Of a stretch of DNA of 64,000 bases, positions 52,647 through 61,719 are shown piece by piece (positions within the stretch are counted from its first letter, which is position 1; the number at the start of each line of letters is the position of its first letter). The position numbers and the translations under genes are program-made. Source of the DNA: Streptomyces shenzhenensis. Lineage in GTDB: Bacteria > Actinomycetota > Actinomycetes > Streptomycetales > Streptomycetaceae. The stretch is taken from positions 1 through 64,000 of the forward strand of contig NZ_PENI01000007.1 in the NCBI RefSeq assembly GCF_003688995.1, written 5' to 3'. The notes beneath the pieces were generated by a model. It saw nothing but the letters and a program-made list of their open reading frames with translations. It had not been told where the DNA came from and made no database searches.

Positions 52647-54430
52647 CTTGCCGTGCCGTTCCGGCAGCGCCGCCGCCGGTCGTCGATGCGCTCCGTGTAC
52701 CCGTGGGCGTCCAGGTACTCCAGCAACGGCACGGCCACCCGGCGGGTGGTGCCCAGGGCCTGCCGGGCCTCGCTCAGTGTGAACGGCTGGGGCAGCCGGG
52801 CGAGCACGGCGGCGGCCCGGGCGTCCGCCCCGGGCAGCAGGACGATCCCTTCGCCGACCCGGAGCAGCGCGCCGGCGGTGACCGCGGCGGCCACCGTCCT
52901 GCCGGTCAGGCCCAGTTCGGTGAGGCGGTCGGCCTCGGGCGCGTGGAACGGTGCCGCCGCCAGCTCCCGCCCCACGGCGTCGACGGCCGCCCGGACGGCG
53001 GCCGGCAGGGTCGGGCCGGTGCTTTCGGAGCGGTACAGCCTGCCCTGACGGCAGGTGAGCGGACGGTCACCCGGCGCCTCGGCCAGGGCGTCCACCAGCG
53101 GCCGGTCGGGCAGGCCGAGCAGATGCCGGGCCGCCTCCGTGGGCAGCCCCGGATCCAGGGGATGCCGGTGCGCGTGGCGTTCCGCCTCGGTGGCCAGGCG
53201 CTCCCGCAGCCCGGCCCAGTGCGCCGGGTCGGCGAGCCAGTCCCCGGAGACCGGGGGGACCGGGGGCGGCACTCCCATGGCGAGCAGTTCCGCACGGCGG
53301 ATCAGCCCGCGGCGGCGCAGCTCCGCCGCCCCGTCGGGCACACCGGTCATGGCGGCCAGTTGCTCCGCCCGGGCCCGGCCCGCGCCCCGCCGGGCCAGCA
53401 GCGGCGGGCGGACGTCGAGCACGGTCACCCCGCACGGCACCCGGCGGCCGCCCGGTTCGCGCAGCACCGCACGGTCGCCGACGCGCAGGGGCAGGGCCCG
53501 GTCCAGGGTCAGCCGGGCGGTGTCCTGGCCGAGCGGCCGGACGGCGACCGGGACGGCCGCGGTGCCGATGTGCAGGGTGACCGTCCGGGGCAGGTCGTCG
53601 ACCGGTTCGCCGCCGACCCGGACGTCGACGAGGCCCGTGAGCAGCCAGCGCTCCGGTGCCAGCAGCACCTGACCGCGCCGCAGTCCCCCGGCCGCGGGAC
53701 CGTGCACATTGATCGCGACCCGCGCCACCCCGCTGACGGCGGAGCGTTCCTCGTTCAGCGTCTGCAGGCCGCGGACCCGGAGCGAGACCGTCCCGTCGCC
53801 CGTCACCAGTCGGTCGCCCGCCCGGAGGGTGCCGGCCCCGAGCGTGCCGGTCACCACCGTGCCGTGCCCGCGCACCGTGAAAGCCCGGTCCAGCCACAGC
53901 CGTACGTCCGCGTCGGCGGGCGGGACCGGGAGCACGTCCGTCAACCGGGCCAGTGCTCCGCGCAGTTCGTCCAGCCCGGCACCGGTCACCGAGCTGACCG
54001 CGACGGACGGTACGGCGCCCAGCGAGGTGGCCGCCATCCGGTCCAGGGCGGCGGCCCGGACCGGCTCGGGGTCGGCCAGGTCGCTGCGGGTCACGGCGAG
54101 GACCGCGTGCCGCACGCCGAGCGCGTCGAGGATCGCCAGGTGCTCCTCGGACTGGGGCTGCCAGCCCTGGTCGGCGGCCACCACGAACAGCACCGCGGGC
54201 ACGGGTCCGGCCCCGGCGAGCATGGTCGGGACGAACTTCTCGTGACCGGGCACGTCCACGAAGGCGATCTGCTCGCCGTCCGGGCGGAGCCGGGTCCACA
54301 CGAATCCGAGGTCGAGGGTCAGCCCTCTGCGCCGCTCCTCCTCGAGACGGTCGGGTTCCATGCCGGTCAGCGCCCGTACGAGGGCGGACTTGCCGTGGTC
54401 GACGTGGCCGGCGGTGGCCAGGACGCGCAT
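52589..54430 (-). CDS. selB: selenocysteine-specific elongation factor
   Basis: The 613-residue GTPase has G1 AGHVDHGKS (residues 7-15), G3 DVPGHEKFV, G4-like TRSD, and an EF-Tu-like beta-barrel pair, then C-terminal winged-helix repeats that bind SECIS RNA (the last ending GTTRRVAVPLLEYLDAHGYTERI). The final 20 residues or so are encoded antisense to selC, and the stop TGA is opposite the tRNA anticodon. Start: ATG at 54430, 5 nt after the selA stop, so the two are co-translated. Confidence 0.95.
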   Translation of the reverse strand: MRVLATAGHVDHGKSALVRALTGMEPDRLEEERRRGLTLDLGFVWTRLRPDGEQIAFVDVPGHEKFVPTMLAGAGPVPAVLFVVAADQGWQPQSEEHLAILDALGVRHAVLAVTRSDLADPEPVRAAALDRMAATSLGAVPSVAVSSVTGAGLDELRGALARLTDVLPVPPADADVRLWLDRAFTVRGHGTVVTGTLGAGTLRAGDRLVTGDGTVSLRVRGLQTLNEERSAVSGVARVAINVHGPAAGGLRRGQVLLAPERWLLTGLVDVRVGGEPVDDLPRTVTLHIGTAAVPVAVRPLGQDTARLTLDRALPLRVGDRAVLREPGGRRVPCGVTVLDVRPPLLARRGAGRARAEQLAAMTGVPDGAAELRRRGLIRRAELLAMGVPPPVPPVSGDWLADPAHWAGLRERLATEAERHAHRHPLDPGLPTEAARHLLGLPDRPLVDALAEAPGDRPLTCRQGRLYRSESTGPTLPAAVRAAVDAVGRELAAAPFHAPEADRLTELGLTGRTVAAAVTAGALLRVGEGIVLLPGADARAAAVLARLPQPFTLSEARQALGTTRRVAVPLLEYLDAHGYTERIDDRRRRCRNGTASGGGRESNPPARDPRAPRF

Positions 54431-54435
54431 GCCCG

Positions 54436-55746
54436 CTACCCTCCCGCGGCCGACCGGACCGCTGCGGCCAGCCGTTCGTCGTCGGCGGGCGGCACCGCGC
54501 GCAGATCCAGCAGGCAGCGCCCCGCCTCCAGCCGTCCGACGACCGGAGTGGGTCCGGTGCGCAGCGCGGCGGCGCACGACTCCGGCAGGGACAGCGCGGC
54601 ACTGGGCAGGGTCACCCCGGGCGCGCCGCCGCCGCCGACCGTCGCCGCGCTCTCGACGGACCGGACGTCGACGCCGTATCCGGCGAGGGCCGAGGCGAGC
54701 CGGTCGGCGCGGGCCCGGAGGACAGCCGGGTCGGCGGTCAGCGCCTCGGCGGTCGGGGTCGGCGGCCCGGTGAGCGTGGCCTCCAGGGCGGCCAGGGTCA
54801 GCTTGTCCACGCGCAGGGCGCGGGCCAGCGGATGCCGGGACAGCCTGCGGACGAGGTCCGCCTCGCCCAGGACGAGCCCGCACTGGGGTCCGCCGAGCAG
54901 TTTGTCCCCGCTGGCGGTCACCAGCGAGGCACCGGCCCGCAGCTGCGTCCCGGCGTCCGGCTCGTCGGGCAGCAGCGGGTGGGGGGCCAGCAGCCCGGAG
55001 CCGATGTCGACGACCACCGGGACGCCCAGCGGGGCCAGTTCCCCGACGCCGGCGCCGCGGGTGAAGCCGGTCATGCGGAAGTTCGAGGGGTGCACCTTCA
55101 GCACGAACCCCGTGCCCGGTCCGATCGCCGCGGCATAGTCGGCGGCGGTCGTGCGGTTGGTGGTGCCGACCTCGCGCAGCCGGGCACCGGTGGACACCAG
55201 GAGGTCCGGGAGCCGGAAACCGTCCCCGATCTCCACCATCTCCCCGCGGCTGATGACGATCTCCTTGCCGACGGCGAGCGCGGTGGCGGCCAGGACCAGG
55301 GCGGCGGCGCCATTGTTGACGACGTGTACCGCCGCCGCGGACGGCACCCGGTCGCGCAGGGCCCGCAACGCCGTACGTCCGCGCCGGGCCCGTACCCCGG
55401 TGGCCAGGTCCAGTTCCACGTCGGTGGGGCCCGATGCCTCCGCCACGGCCCGGCGTGCCGCCGCGGACAAGGCCGCCCGGCCGAGGTTGGTGTGCAGCAG
55501 GACCCCGGTCGCGTTGATCACCGCGCGCAGTCCGCCCGCCGTCTCCGGCAGGAGCGCGACGGCCGCGTCACCGATTCGTTCCGGCGGGATACGCCCGGTC
55601 CGCGCGCGCTCCTGCGCCTCCCGGACCGCGGCCTTGACGACGGACGTGCCCAACCGGCCGGCCGCCTCGGTCAGGCGCGGCTCCCGCAGGAGGGCGTCGG
55701 TGCGGGGGATCCTGCGCCGCGCGTCCCCGCCCGGGCCGCCGGACAT
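54436..55746 (-). CDS. selA: L-seryl-tRNA(Sec) selenium transferase
   Basis: The 436-residue PLP enzyme has VINATGVLLHTNLGRA near residue 80, VVNNGAAALVLAA, GEMVEIGDGFRLPDL, VKVHPSNFRMTGF, and the PLP Lys in ASGDKLLGGPQCG. It converts Ser-tRNA-Sec to Sec-tRNA-Sec. The ATG at 55746 (MSGGPGGDARRR) was chosen with GAAGAG upstream; the frame is open further upstream, but that part is unlike the family. It forms an operon with selB. Confidence 0.95.
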   Translation of the reverse strand: MSGGPGGDARRRIPRTDALLREPRLTEAAGRLGTSVVKAAVREAQERARTGRIPPERIGDAAVALLPETAGGLRAVINATGVLLHTNLGRAALSAAARRAVAEASGPTDVELDLATGVRARRGRTALRALRDRVPSAAAVHVVNNGAAALVLAATALAVGKEIVISRGEMVEIGDGFRLPDLLVSTGARLREVGTTNRTTAADYAAAIGPGTGFVLKVHPSNFRMTGFTRGAGVGELAPLGVPVVVDIGSGLLAPHPLLPDEPDAGTQLRAGASLVTASGDKLLGGPQCGLVLGEADLVRRLSRHPLARALRVDKLTLAALEATLTGPPTPTAEALTADPAVLRARADRLASALAGYGVDVRSVESAATVGGGGAPGVTLPSAALSLPESCAAALRTGPTPVVGRLEAGRCLLDLRAVPPADDERLAAAVRSAAGG

Positions 55747-56084
55747 CTCTTCGGGCCCGGGCACGGCGGCCCCGGCCCGGCCCTTCCCGGCCTCCTCCGA
55801 TGCGATCCGCGGCTCCACGCGGCCCTGCCTCTCCACCCGCCTCCGGCTGTCCGAGATGTCCATCGTCTCCACGTGCCCGGGCCTGATCGCCCGACACGCC
55901 GAAGCGAGGGAGCCGAACACCCCGTTCCCGGGTTTCCGGTCACCGGACTGGTGAAACCCGTCGGCGTCGGCCCGCCGCCCCGGAGCGCGCCGCCCCGGGA
56001 TTACCGCAAGGCCGGTTTGGCGTCGTCCGTGCTGGCTACGCGGCCGTTGACAGCACACCGCCGGACCGGGAGGTGGGACGCGAC

Positions 56085-56510
56085 ATGACACGGCAGATTC
56101 GCGAGGTGATGACCCCCGACACGGTCACCGTGGAACCGATGACCTCGCTGGAACGAGCCGCCGCGGCGATGCGCGAGCGGAACGTCGGGGACATCCTGGT
56201 GGCCTACGACTGCGACCTGTTCGGGGTCCTCACCGACCGCGACATCGTGGTCCGGGCCCTCGCGGCCGGCCTCGACCCGCACACCACGACCGTCGGCGCC
56301 GTGTGCACCCGGCCCCCGCTGGCCACCGTGACCCCCGAGGACACCACCGACCACGCGGCCGAGCTGATGCGTATGTACGCCGTACGCCGCCTGCCCGTCG
56401 TGGAGCGCGGCGGCTGCCCGGTCGGCATCGTCAGCCTGGGCGACCTGGCCACCAGCGACGACCCACGGTCCGCGCTGGCGGACATCAGCAGAGCCGAGCC
56501 GAACCGCTGA
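56085..56510 (+). CDS. stand-alone CBS-pair protein
   Basis: The 141-residue protein consists of two CBS motifs only: VMTPDTVTVEPMTSLERAAAAMRERNVGDILVAYD...GVLTDRDIVVRALAAG, then VCTRPPLATVTPEDTTDHAAELMRMYAVRRLPVVE...GIVSLGDLA. No BON domain. This is the Hrp1/Rv2626c-like type, which in mycobacteria is hypoxia-induced. Start: ATG at 56085 with GGAGGTGG upstream. It is divergent from selA across about 340 nt. Confidence 0.9.
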   Translation: MTRQIREVMTPDTVTVEPMTSLERAAAAMRERNVGDILVAYDCDLFGVLTDRDIVVRALAAGLDPHTTTVGAVCTRPPLATVTPEDTTDHAAELMRMYAVRRLPVVERGGCPVGIVSLGDLATSDDPRSALADISRAEPNR

Positions 56511-56520
56511 GGAGGCGACC

Positions 56521-56856
56521 ATGAGCACCGAACCTCCCGCACGCCCCGAGTCACCGGCCCCGCGGGCGCGCTCCGGCACGCTCGGCCACGGCTCACCGCG
56601 GACCGGCGGCGAGCCCGTCACCGCGCGGAGCGCCGTGCGTCTGCGGCTGCTGCTGAGCTGGATCTTTCTGCCGGTGTTCATGGCGGCGGCGGCCTGCTTC
56701 GCCCTCTGGGCGGCCGGCTCAGGGCCCGGCGACAGCCCTGGCCGCGCCGTCCTGGTCACGATCGCCGCCATCTGCGCGATCATCGCTTTCCTGGCCGCCG
56801 TTGACCTCTCGGTCCTGGTCGGCCGGCTCCGCCGCGAGCGGGGCGCCGGTGACTGA
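56521..56856 (+). CDS. small two-helix membrane protein (DUF6343-like)
   Basis: The 111-residue protein has a polar Pro-rich N-terminus containing GSPRTGGEPVTARSAVRLRLLLSW, then two membrane helices (LSWIFLPVFMAAAACFALWAA and VLVTIAAICAIIAFLAAVDLSVLV) and a basic tail. The GxEPVTARSAxRLR motif resembles DUF6343 proteins of streptomycetes, from memory. It begins 10 nt after the CBS gene with GGAGG upstream, so the two are probably co-transcribed. Function unknown. Confidence 0.7.
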   Translation: MSTEPPARPESPAPRARSGTLGHGSPRTGGEPVTARSAVRLRLLLSWIFLPVFMAAAACFALWAAGSGPGDSPGRAVLVTIAAICAIIAFLAAVDLSVLVGRLRRERGAGD

Positions 56857-56880
56857 GGACGGGGCCGGGGCGTCAGCCGG

Positions 56881-57177
56881 TCAGCGGGCCGGGGGTGGCG
56901 GTGCCACGTGGCCGGGCCCGCGGGTCCGGTGCAGACGTGCCGTCCGCCGACGGTGATGGGTGGCCCCGCCCGCCACGATGGCCAGGCCCAGGCAGAACAG
57001 CAGGGCCAGGGCGAGGCCGGAGCAGAAGATGCCGAGGGGGCCGAGCGTGGCGATGTGGTGGCCGAGTACCGACACCGCGTGGTCCGGACCGCCCGACAGA
57101 TTGCCGACGATCGCGAGGGCGGTGAAGGCGGCCGTCGCCAGAATGAGGAGCAGTCCGAGGAACAGCATCTGATTCAT
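56881..57177 (-). CDS. small two-helix membrane protein
   Basis: The 98-residue protein starts at an ATG (57177, MNQMLFLGLLLILATAAF) with GAGGAGA upstream. It has TM1 (residues 3-24), a loop LSGGPDHAVSVLGHHIATLG, TM2 (about 47-68; IFCSGLALALLFCLGLAIV) and a basic His/Arg/Pro-rich tail. The pattern is common in Streptomyces stress regions, but no function is known. Convergent with the preceding gene. Confidence 0.7.
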   Translation of the reverse strand: MNQMLFLGLLLILATAAFTALAIVGNLSGGPDHAVSVLGHHIATLGPLGIFCSGLALALLFCLGLAIVAGGATHHRRRTARLHRTRGPGHVAPPPPAR

Positions 57178-57502
57178 CTCCTCAGGAAGACTTTCGCACC
57201 CGCCGAGTACCTGCAATCCGGCCGATTTACACCACGCCCCAGGGGCCGCGGCCGGGACCACCGATGGCACCCGGCGCGCGGTGTCCACCGCCGGCCGGCC
57301 TCGGGCGAACGGGCCGCACGACCGCATACGGCCGATCCGCGGTACGCGCCGGAGGTCGGTCTCCGTGACGGCTTCGACGAGCTGCGGTCCGTCTCCCCCG
57401 GTGTCACGGCTGCCCGGGGCACGCGCGGTCTCGGTGCGGAGCGAGCCGTTCGCCGGGCACCGTCCCCGCCGGCTGCGCTCACCCGCGCCCGGGTGGTGAG
57501 GG
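57178..57502. other. 325-nt gap without a recognised gene
   Basis: The gap lies between the small membrane protein and the GH109-like gene, both on the minus strand. Short frames present are Arg/Pro-rich. It must hold the promoter of the small membrane gene. Confidence 0.4.
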
Positions 57503-58933
57503 TCAGGCCACGGAGGGCATCGCAGAGGCCGGGGAGTCCAGGCCCGGGCGCCGGTTCACCCAGGCGCCCCGGGTGAAGTCGGGGATCTGCACCGGACGGC
57601 CGCCCGCCGCAAGGGACTTGACGCTCAGCGGCACCGGCGAGCACCACACGGCCGCGTCGTAGACGTCGATGTCGGGGACGAGACCGGCCCGCATCGACTG
57701 GACGGTGCGCCACTGCAGCACGTAGTCCATGCCGTCGTGGCCGCCGTTGTTGGCGGCGTCGTCGCCGATCGTCTTCCAGAGCCAGTGGTCGAACTCCTTG
57801 CGGTACGTGTCGAAGTCACGCCAGGAGTGCCCGCTGTGGTCGGGCTCGACGTAGATACGGCCGCCGGTCGCCGAGGTGCCCGCGTAGTCCTCGAAGATGC
57901 CACGGGTGCCGGCGAGGCTGTTGATCCGGCTGTACGGACGGGGTGAACTGACGTCGTGCTCGGCCCTGATGACCCGCCCCTTCGCGGTGTCGATCAGACA
58001 GGTGATCAGGTCACCGTTGATGTAGGTCTCCCGCCATGAAGGGTGGGACCTCGGGACGAACCGCTCGCGGTAGTCGGCGAGGCCCTTCGGCTCGGTCGCG
58101 GTGGCGCGCAGCACCGTCATGCGGTCACCGCGGTTGATGTCCATGGCGGCGGCGATCGGCGCGAGTCCGTGCATCGGATAGAAGGAGGCGGTGCTGCGGG
58201 TGTGCCACAGGCGGCGCCAGGAGTCGGTGTAGTACGTGTCGGAGAAGAGCAGTTCCCTGAGGTCGTGCAGATAGCCGCCGTGCCCGTTGGTGACATCGCC
58301 GAACAGGCCGTCGTGGGCCATCTTCAGCATCGCCAGCTCGTTGCGGCCGTAGGAGCAGTTCTCCGAGAGGATCAGATGGCGGCGGGTGCCCTCGGAGGTG
58401 TCGACGAGGTCCCACAGCTCGTCCAGCTCGGTGGCCACGGGGAGTTCGACGAGGGCGTGCTTGCCGGCCAGCAGCGCGGCCCTGCCGTGGCGGTGGTGGA
58501 ACTCCCAGGGAGTGGCGATGTAGACGAGGTCGATGTCGTCGCGCCGCAGCATCCGGGTGTACGACTCCTGCGAGCCGCCGTACTCGGCGGGGCGCGGCTT
58601 GCCCTGTGAGACGAGCCGGTCGGCGGTCCGCCGCGCGCGGTCCGCGCGGATGTCGCAGACGGCGGTCACCGTGCAGCCGGGCACGGCCGCCCAGCCCTCG
58701 GTCATCGCCGAGCCACGGTTGCCGAGCCCGATCACGCCGACGCGGACGGTCCTGTAGACGCCGAAGGGCACGTTGATCATGGACTTCTGGCCCGGCCCGC
58801 GCCGCGGCGCAGGGGGTGTCGCCGCCGGGTCGTGGGCGGCCGCCTGTGCCGAACCGATACCGGCCGCCGTCGCTCCGGTGGCCAGGGCTCCTCCGATGAG
58901 CAACCGGCGTGAGACTGCGGGGATTTCGGGCAT
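57503..58933 (-). CDS. GH109-like Gfo/Idh/MocA-fold glycosidase, Tat-exported
   Basis: The 476-residue protein has a twin-arginine leader (SRRLLIGGALATGATAAGIGSAQAAA, residues 8-33), a Rossmann domain VRVGVIGLGNRGSAM, ADRLV and YIATPWEFHHRHGRAALLAGKHALVELP, and the C-terminal substrate domain with LSENCSYGRNELAM, HGGYLHDLRELLF and WRRLWH. These match NAD-dependent alpha-N-acetylgalactosaminidases (GH109). It is expected to be folded with bound NAD(H) before export. The minus-strand promoter region at 58990-59050 is AT-rich. Confidence 0.88.
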   Translation of the reverse strand: MPEIPAVSRRLLIGGALATGATAAGIGSAQAAAHDPAATPPAPRRGPGQKSMINVPFGVYRTVRVGVIGLGNRGSAMTEGWAAVPGCTVTAVCDIRADRARRTADRLVSQGKPRPAEYGGSQESYTRMLRRDDIDLVYIATPWEFHHRHGRAALLAGKHALVELPVATELDELWDLVDTSEGTRRHLILSENCSYGRNELAMLKMAHDGLFGDVTNGHGGYLHDLRELLFSDTYYTDSWRRLWHTRSTASFYPMHGLAPIAAAMDINRGDRMTVLRATATEPKGLADYRERFVPRSHPSWRETYINGDLITCLIDTAKGRVIRAEHDVSSPRPYSRINSLAGTRGIFEDYAGTSATGGRIYVEPDHSGHSWRDFDTYRKEFDHWLWKTIGDDAANNGGHDGMDYVLQWRTVQSMRAGLVPDIDVYDAAVWCSPVPLSVKSLAAGGRPVQIPDFTRGAWVNRRPGLDSPASAMPSVA

Positions 58934-59101
58934 GGGGAACGCTCCTCAGGTCCGCGAATCAGCATCTCTGGCGGGGTCGACTCTGACGGGACAGGCGTGG
59001 CCATGTCAAGAGATGTTCATTAGAGGGTCGTTACGAACAAGAACAAGCATGTAACCCCGTTCATCGGGAGTGCCGAAGCCCCGCATCGGCTCCCGGCGGA
59101 A

Positions 59102-59140
59102 ACGGCTGCGGCCCCGGCGGGAAGCCGGGGCCGCAGCCGT
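59102..59140. terminator. strong hairpin terminator
   Basis: A perfect 17-bp stem (59102-59118 pairing with 59124-59140) around GGGAA lies 15 nt past the stop of the lamin-tail protein gene. The arm reads ACGGCTGCGGCCCCGGC. It insulates that gene from the GH109 promoter downstream. Confidence 0.9.
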
Positions 59141-59155
59141 GGACGGGGTGCCGGT

Positions 59156-60574
59156 TCAGCAGGTGATGGTGCCCCTGCGCAGGGCGTGGCCGCTGTCGTT
59201 GTCGTCGTCGGCCCAGTAGACGGGCTTGGAGCCGCCCACGCACTCGTCGGCTCCGGCCACGGCGAAGCCTTCGTTGTTGAAGTTGGACATGCCGCTGGGG
59301 CGGTCGTGGACCGCGGTGGTGGCGAAGGCACCGGAGCCGTTGACCCGCATCGTCCGGTGCTGGCCGTCGCAGGTGTTGTCGCAGACCGCCCACAGCCGGG
59401 ACGCCTGGGGCTCCCACTCCAGTTCCATCACGGCGGCCATGCCGCTGCTGAAGGACGCGACGCGGGTGAACGTGCCGGAGTCCTGGAGGACGTAGCCGTG
59501 GATCATGGCGGTGCCCTCGACGCCCACGAAGAACACGCCGCCGGTGTGGGCGCCGTAGCGGTTCGGGTCGTAGGCGGCGCCCGTCGATTCGTCCTTGAAG
59601 CCGGCGCCGGTCAGATAGGTGTCGGGGACCCAGGTGATCCCCTCGAAGCCGAGGTTGGAGTCCACGGACGGCAGGTCGGAGGTCAGGTTCCACTCCTTGG
59701 TGGCCGTCAGCGTGCCGCCGGTGCCGCTGACGTCGTACCGCAGGACGGACAGGCGGCTCGTCCCGGACGCGTCGCCGTTGCGCTCGCTCCCGACGAACAC
59801 GCCGCCCGCGGAACCGGAACCGGTGAGGGTGACGCCCTCGCTGTCGGGGCTGCCGGAACCGCCGGGAAAGCGGAGGGTCTTGCCGGAGGTCCAGCCGTTG
59901 GCGGTGTCCGGCTTCCAGCCGCCGGAGCCGTTCGGCAGCAGCCGCCAGAGCTTGCCGGAGTTCTGCGCGCCCCACATGACGCCTCCCTCCTGGACAAGGC
60001 CGCTGAGGTCCTTGCCGAAGACGTTGGAGGCGTCGGCGGTCGTGACGGAGCCGCTGCCGGGCCAGGCCACCGGTGCGGTGCTGCCCCCGGCGCAGTGGTT
60101 CGCGGCGCCCAGGGTCAGGGGAGCCGCCCGGAAGTCGCCGGTGCCGTCGGGGCAGCGCGACCACGAGGGGTCGGAGTGCTTGCTCCAGCTGAAGCTGTCG
60201 ACCAGGGTGGAACCGTCGGCAAGGTAGAGCCGCGCCTTGTCCGCGGAGCCGAGGCCGAACGAGCCGTGCACGTCGAAGGCCCGGAACGCTCCCGGGGCCA
60301 GTGTGGTCCCCGAACCGATCTTGTACTTCGAGCTGTTGTTGTCGTCCTTGAGGATCCAGTCCGACACGTCGACGGTGGCCGTGCCCTTGTTGTAGAGCTC
60401 GATCGAGTCGTTGACGTTTCCGGTCGTCACCACCTCGTTGATCCGGATGTCGTCCGCCGGGGCCGCTTGGGCCGGCGACGCCGTCAGCGTGCCCGCGGCC
60501 AGCGCGGGGCCGGCCACGGCGGCGAGCAGGAGAGCGAGGCGACGGCGCCACCCGGGCGCGCGTACTTCGGTCAC
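59156..60574 (-). CDS. exported lamin-tail-domain (LTD) protein
   Basis: The 472-residue protein has a Sec signal (RRRLALLLAAVAGPALAAGTLTASPAQAAP, cleaved near residue 36), then an LTD fold (about 38-140; DDIRINEVVTTGNVNDSIELYNKG and VDVSDWILKDDNNSSKYKIG), and a larger beta-propeller-like domain with GFEGITWVPDTYL, MAAVMELEWEPQASRLWAVCDNTCDG and SNFNNEGFAVAG, similar to phytase/SdiA-regulated-type propellers. Extracellular; the ligand is unknown. Start: GTG at 60574 with GAGGACGG upstream; the frame upstream is not coding. Confidence 0.8.
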   Translation of the reverse strand: MTEVRAPGWRRRLALLLAAVAGPALAAGTLTASPAQAAPADDIRINEVVTTGNVNDSIELYNKGTATVDVSDWILKDDNNSSKYKIGSGTTLAPGAFRAFDVHGSFGLGSADKARLYLADGSTLVDSFSWSKHSDPSWSRCPDGTGDFRAAPLTLGAANHCAGGSTAPVAWPGSGSVTTADASNVFGKDLSGLVQEGGVMWGAQNSGKLWRLLPNGSGGWKPDTANGWTSGKTLRFPGGSGSPDSEGVTLTGSGSAGGVFVGSERNGDASGTSRLSVLRYDVSGTGGTLTATKEWNLTSDLPSVDSNLGFEGITWVPDTYLTGAGFKDESTGAAYDPNRYGAHTGGVFFVGVEGTAMIHGYVLQDSGTFTRVASFSSGMAAVMELEWEPQASRLWAVCDNTCDGQHRTMRVNGSGAFATTAVHDRPSGMSNFNNEGFAVAGADECVGGSKPVYWADDDNDSGHALRRGTITC

Positions 60575-60733
60575 GTTGTCCGTCCTCACAGGAGCGTTGT
60601 GAAAGGGCGCCACGAGGCTGCCCGCCAAGCCCGAACGGCCGCCTTCCGCCGGGTGGTTGCCACATGAACGAACCCCGAACCGGGGCACATCGCCGCCCAC
60701 CGCCCCCTGATTGAAACCATGTGGGGCGGGCAC

Positions 60734-61015
60734 ATGAGTGCCGGTGCGGCTGCGGTGGGTGACATCATGTCCGTGCTGCGCTGGGCCGCGGCCGATCCCG
60801 GGGTGCCCACGGTGCTCACCGGCGAGCGGGGCGCGGCCCTCGTCGGGGTGAGCGGCCGACGGGGCGTCTTCCGGGTCACGCGCCTGTACCGGGCGTACCA
60901 TGGCGGGATTTTCAACCAGGTGGTAGAAACGTGCGGACGGTGCCGGATCGGCAGGTGGGAGAGGGCATGGGGCAGCGGCGCGTCAACTTTGCCGCGACAG
61001 GGCCTGGTCCAGTGA
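60734..61015 (+). CDS. doubtful small ORF
   Basis: A 93-codon frame (MSAGAAAVGDIMSVLRW) overlaps the end of the TetR gene by 33 nt. VLTGERGAALVGVSG could be a strand-turn pattern, but no ribosome site or family was recognised. It sits in the 408-nt gap between the LTD and TetR genes, where the LTD promoter must lie. Confidence 0.25.
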   Translation: MSAGAAAVGDIMSVLRWAAADPGVPTVLTGERGAALVGVSGRRGVFRVTRLYRAYHGGIFNQVVETCGRCRIGRWERAWGSGASTLPRQGLVQ

Positions 61016-61624
61016 AGTGGTCAGCACCTGCTGGAGAAAGAACCTCAGCGGGCTCACCAGATCCACTGCGTCGGGATTGGTCAGCCACTGGACCTGGAGC
61101 CCGTCCATGAGGGCGATGAAGCTGACGGCCGCAGTACGCGGGTCGACCCCCTCGCGCAGATGCCCGCCTTCGGCCATGGCGGAGAAGGCGGAGTGCATGT
61201 AGTCACGCGCGTCGCGGTAGTGCCGGGTGAAGTAGTCGTGCGCCGGATGCTCGGGCGTGATCGCCTCGGCCGCCAGACGGACGTACAGCTCGACGATGCC
61301 GGGGTGACGCGCGTTGTGGGCCGCGAGAGCGAGGAGGTGGCGTACGCCCCCGATGCCGACGGGTTCCCGGGGGAAGCCGCGGGCGTCGTCCTCCTCGTCG
61401 CGCCGCTCCAGCACGGCGGCGAGGAGCGCCTCCCGGTCGGGGAAGTAGTAGATCAGCGTCGCATGACTGATGCCCACCCGCTTCGCGATCGCCCGCAGCG
61501 ATGCGCCGTGGTAACCGGCATCGGCGTACACGGACGCCGCCGCGGTGACGATCTCTTCACGACGCTGTCGGCCTTTGGCGTAGGCGGGGGTGGTGCCCGC
61601 CGTGCGGGTCTCGGCAGGGGTCAT
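60983..61624 (-). CDS. TetR-family regulator of the MFS/GH3 unit
   Basis: The 213-residue protein has a TetR HTH (about residues 20-66; RREEIVTAAASVYADAGYHGASLRAIAKRVGISHATLIYYF in the usual order) and a BetI/TetR_C_6-like C-terminal domain with HNARHPGIVELYVRLAAEAITPEHPAHDYFTRHY. Start: ATG at 61624. It is divergent from the MFS gene with 95 nt between starts, the normal position for its operator; no clear palindrome was picked out there. Confidence 0.88.
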   Translation of the reverse strand: MTPAETRTAGTTPAYAKGRQRREEIVTAAASVYADAGYHGASLRAIAKRVGISHATLIYYFPDREALLAAVLERRDEEDDARGFPREPVGIGGVRHLLALAAHNARHPGIVELYVRLAAEAITPEHPAHDYFTRHYRDARDYMHSAFSAMAEGGHLREGVDPRTAAVSFIALMDGLQVQWLTNPDAVDLVSPLRFFLQQVLTTSLDQALSRQS

Positions 61625-61719
61625 CCACCCATCATGCCCCAGCCCCGGCGGTGACCGGCTGTCGCGTCCCGCTGCCCTTCCCGTCCCGGATCCGCAGTTC
61701 AGCACCGAGGAGAGACGTG

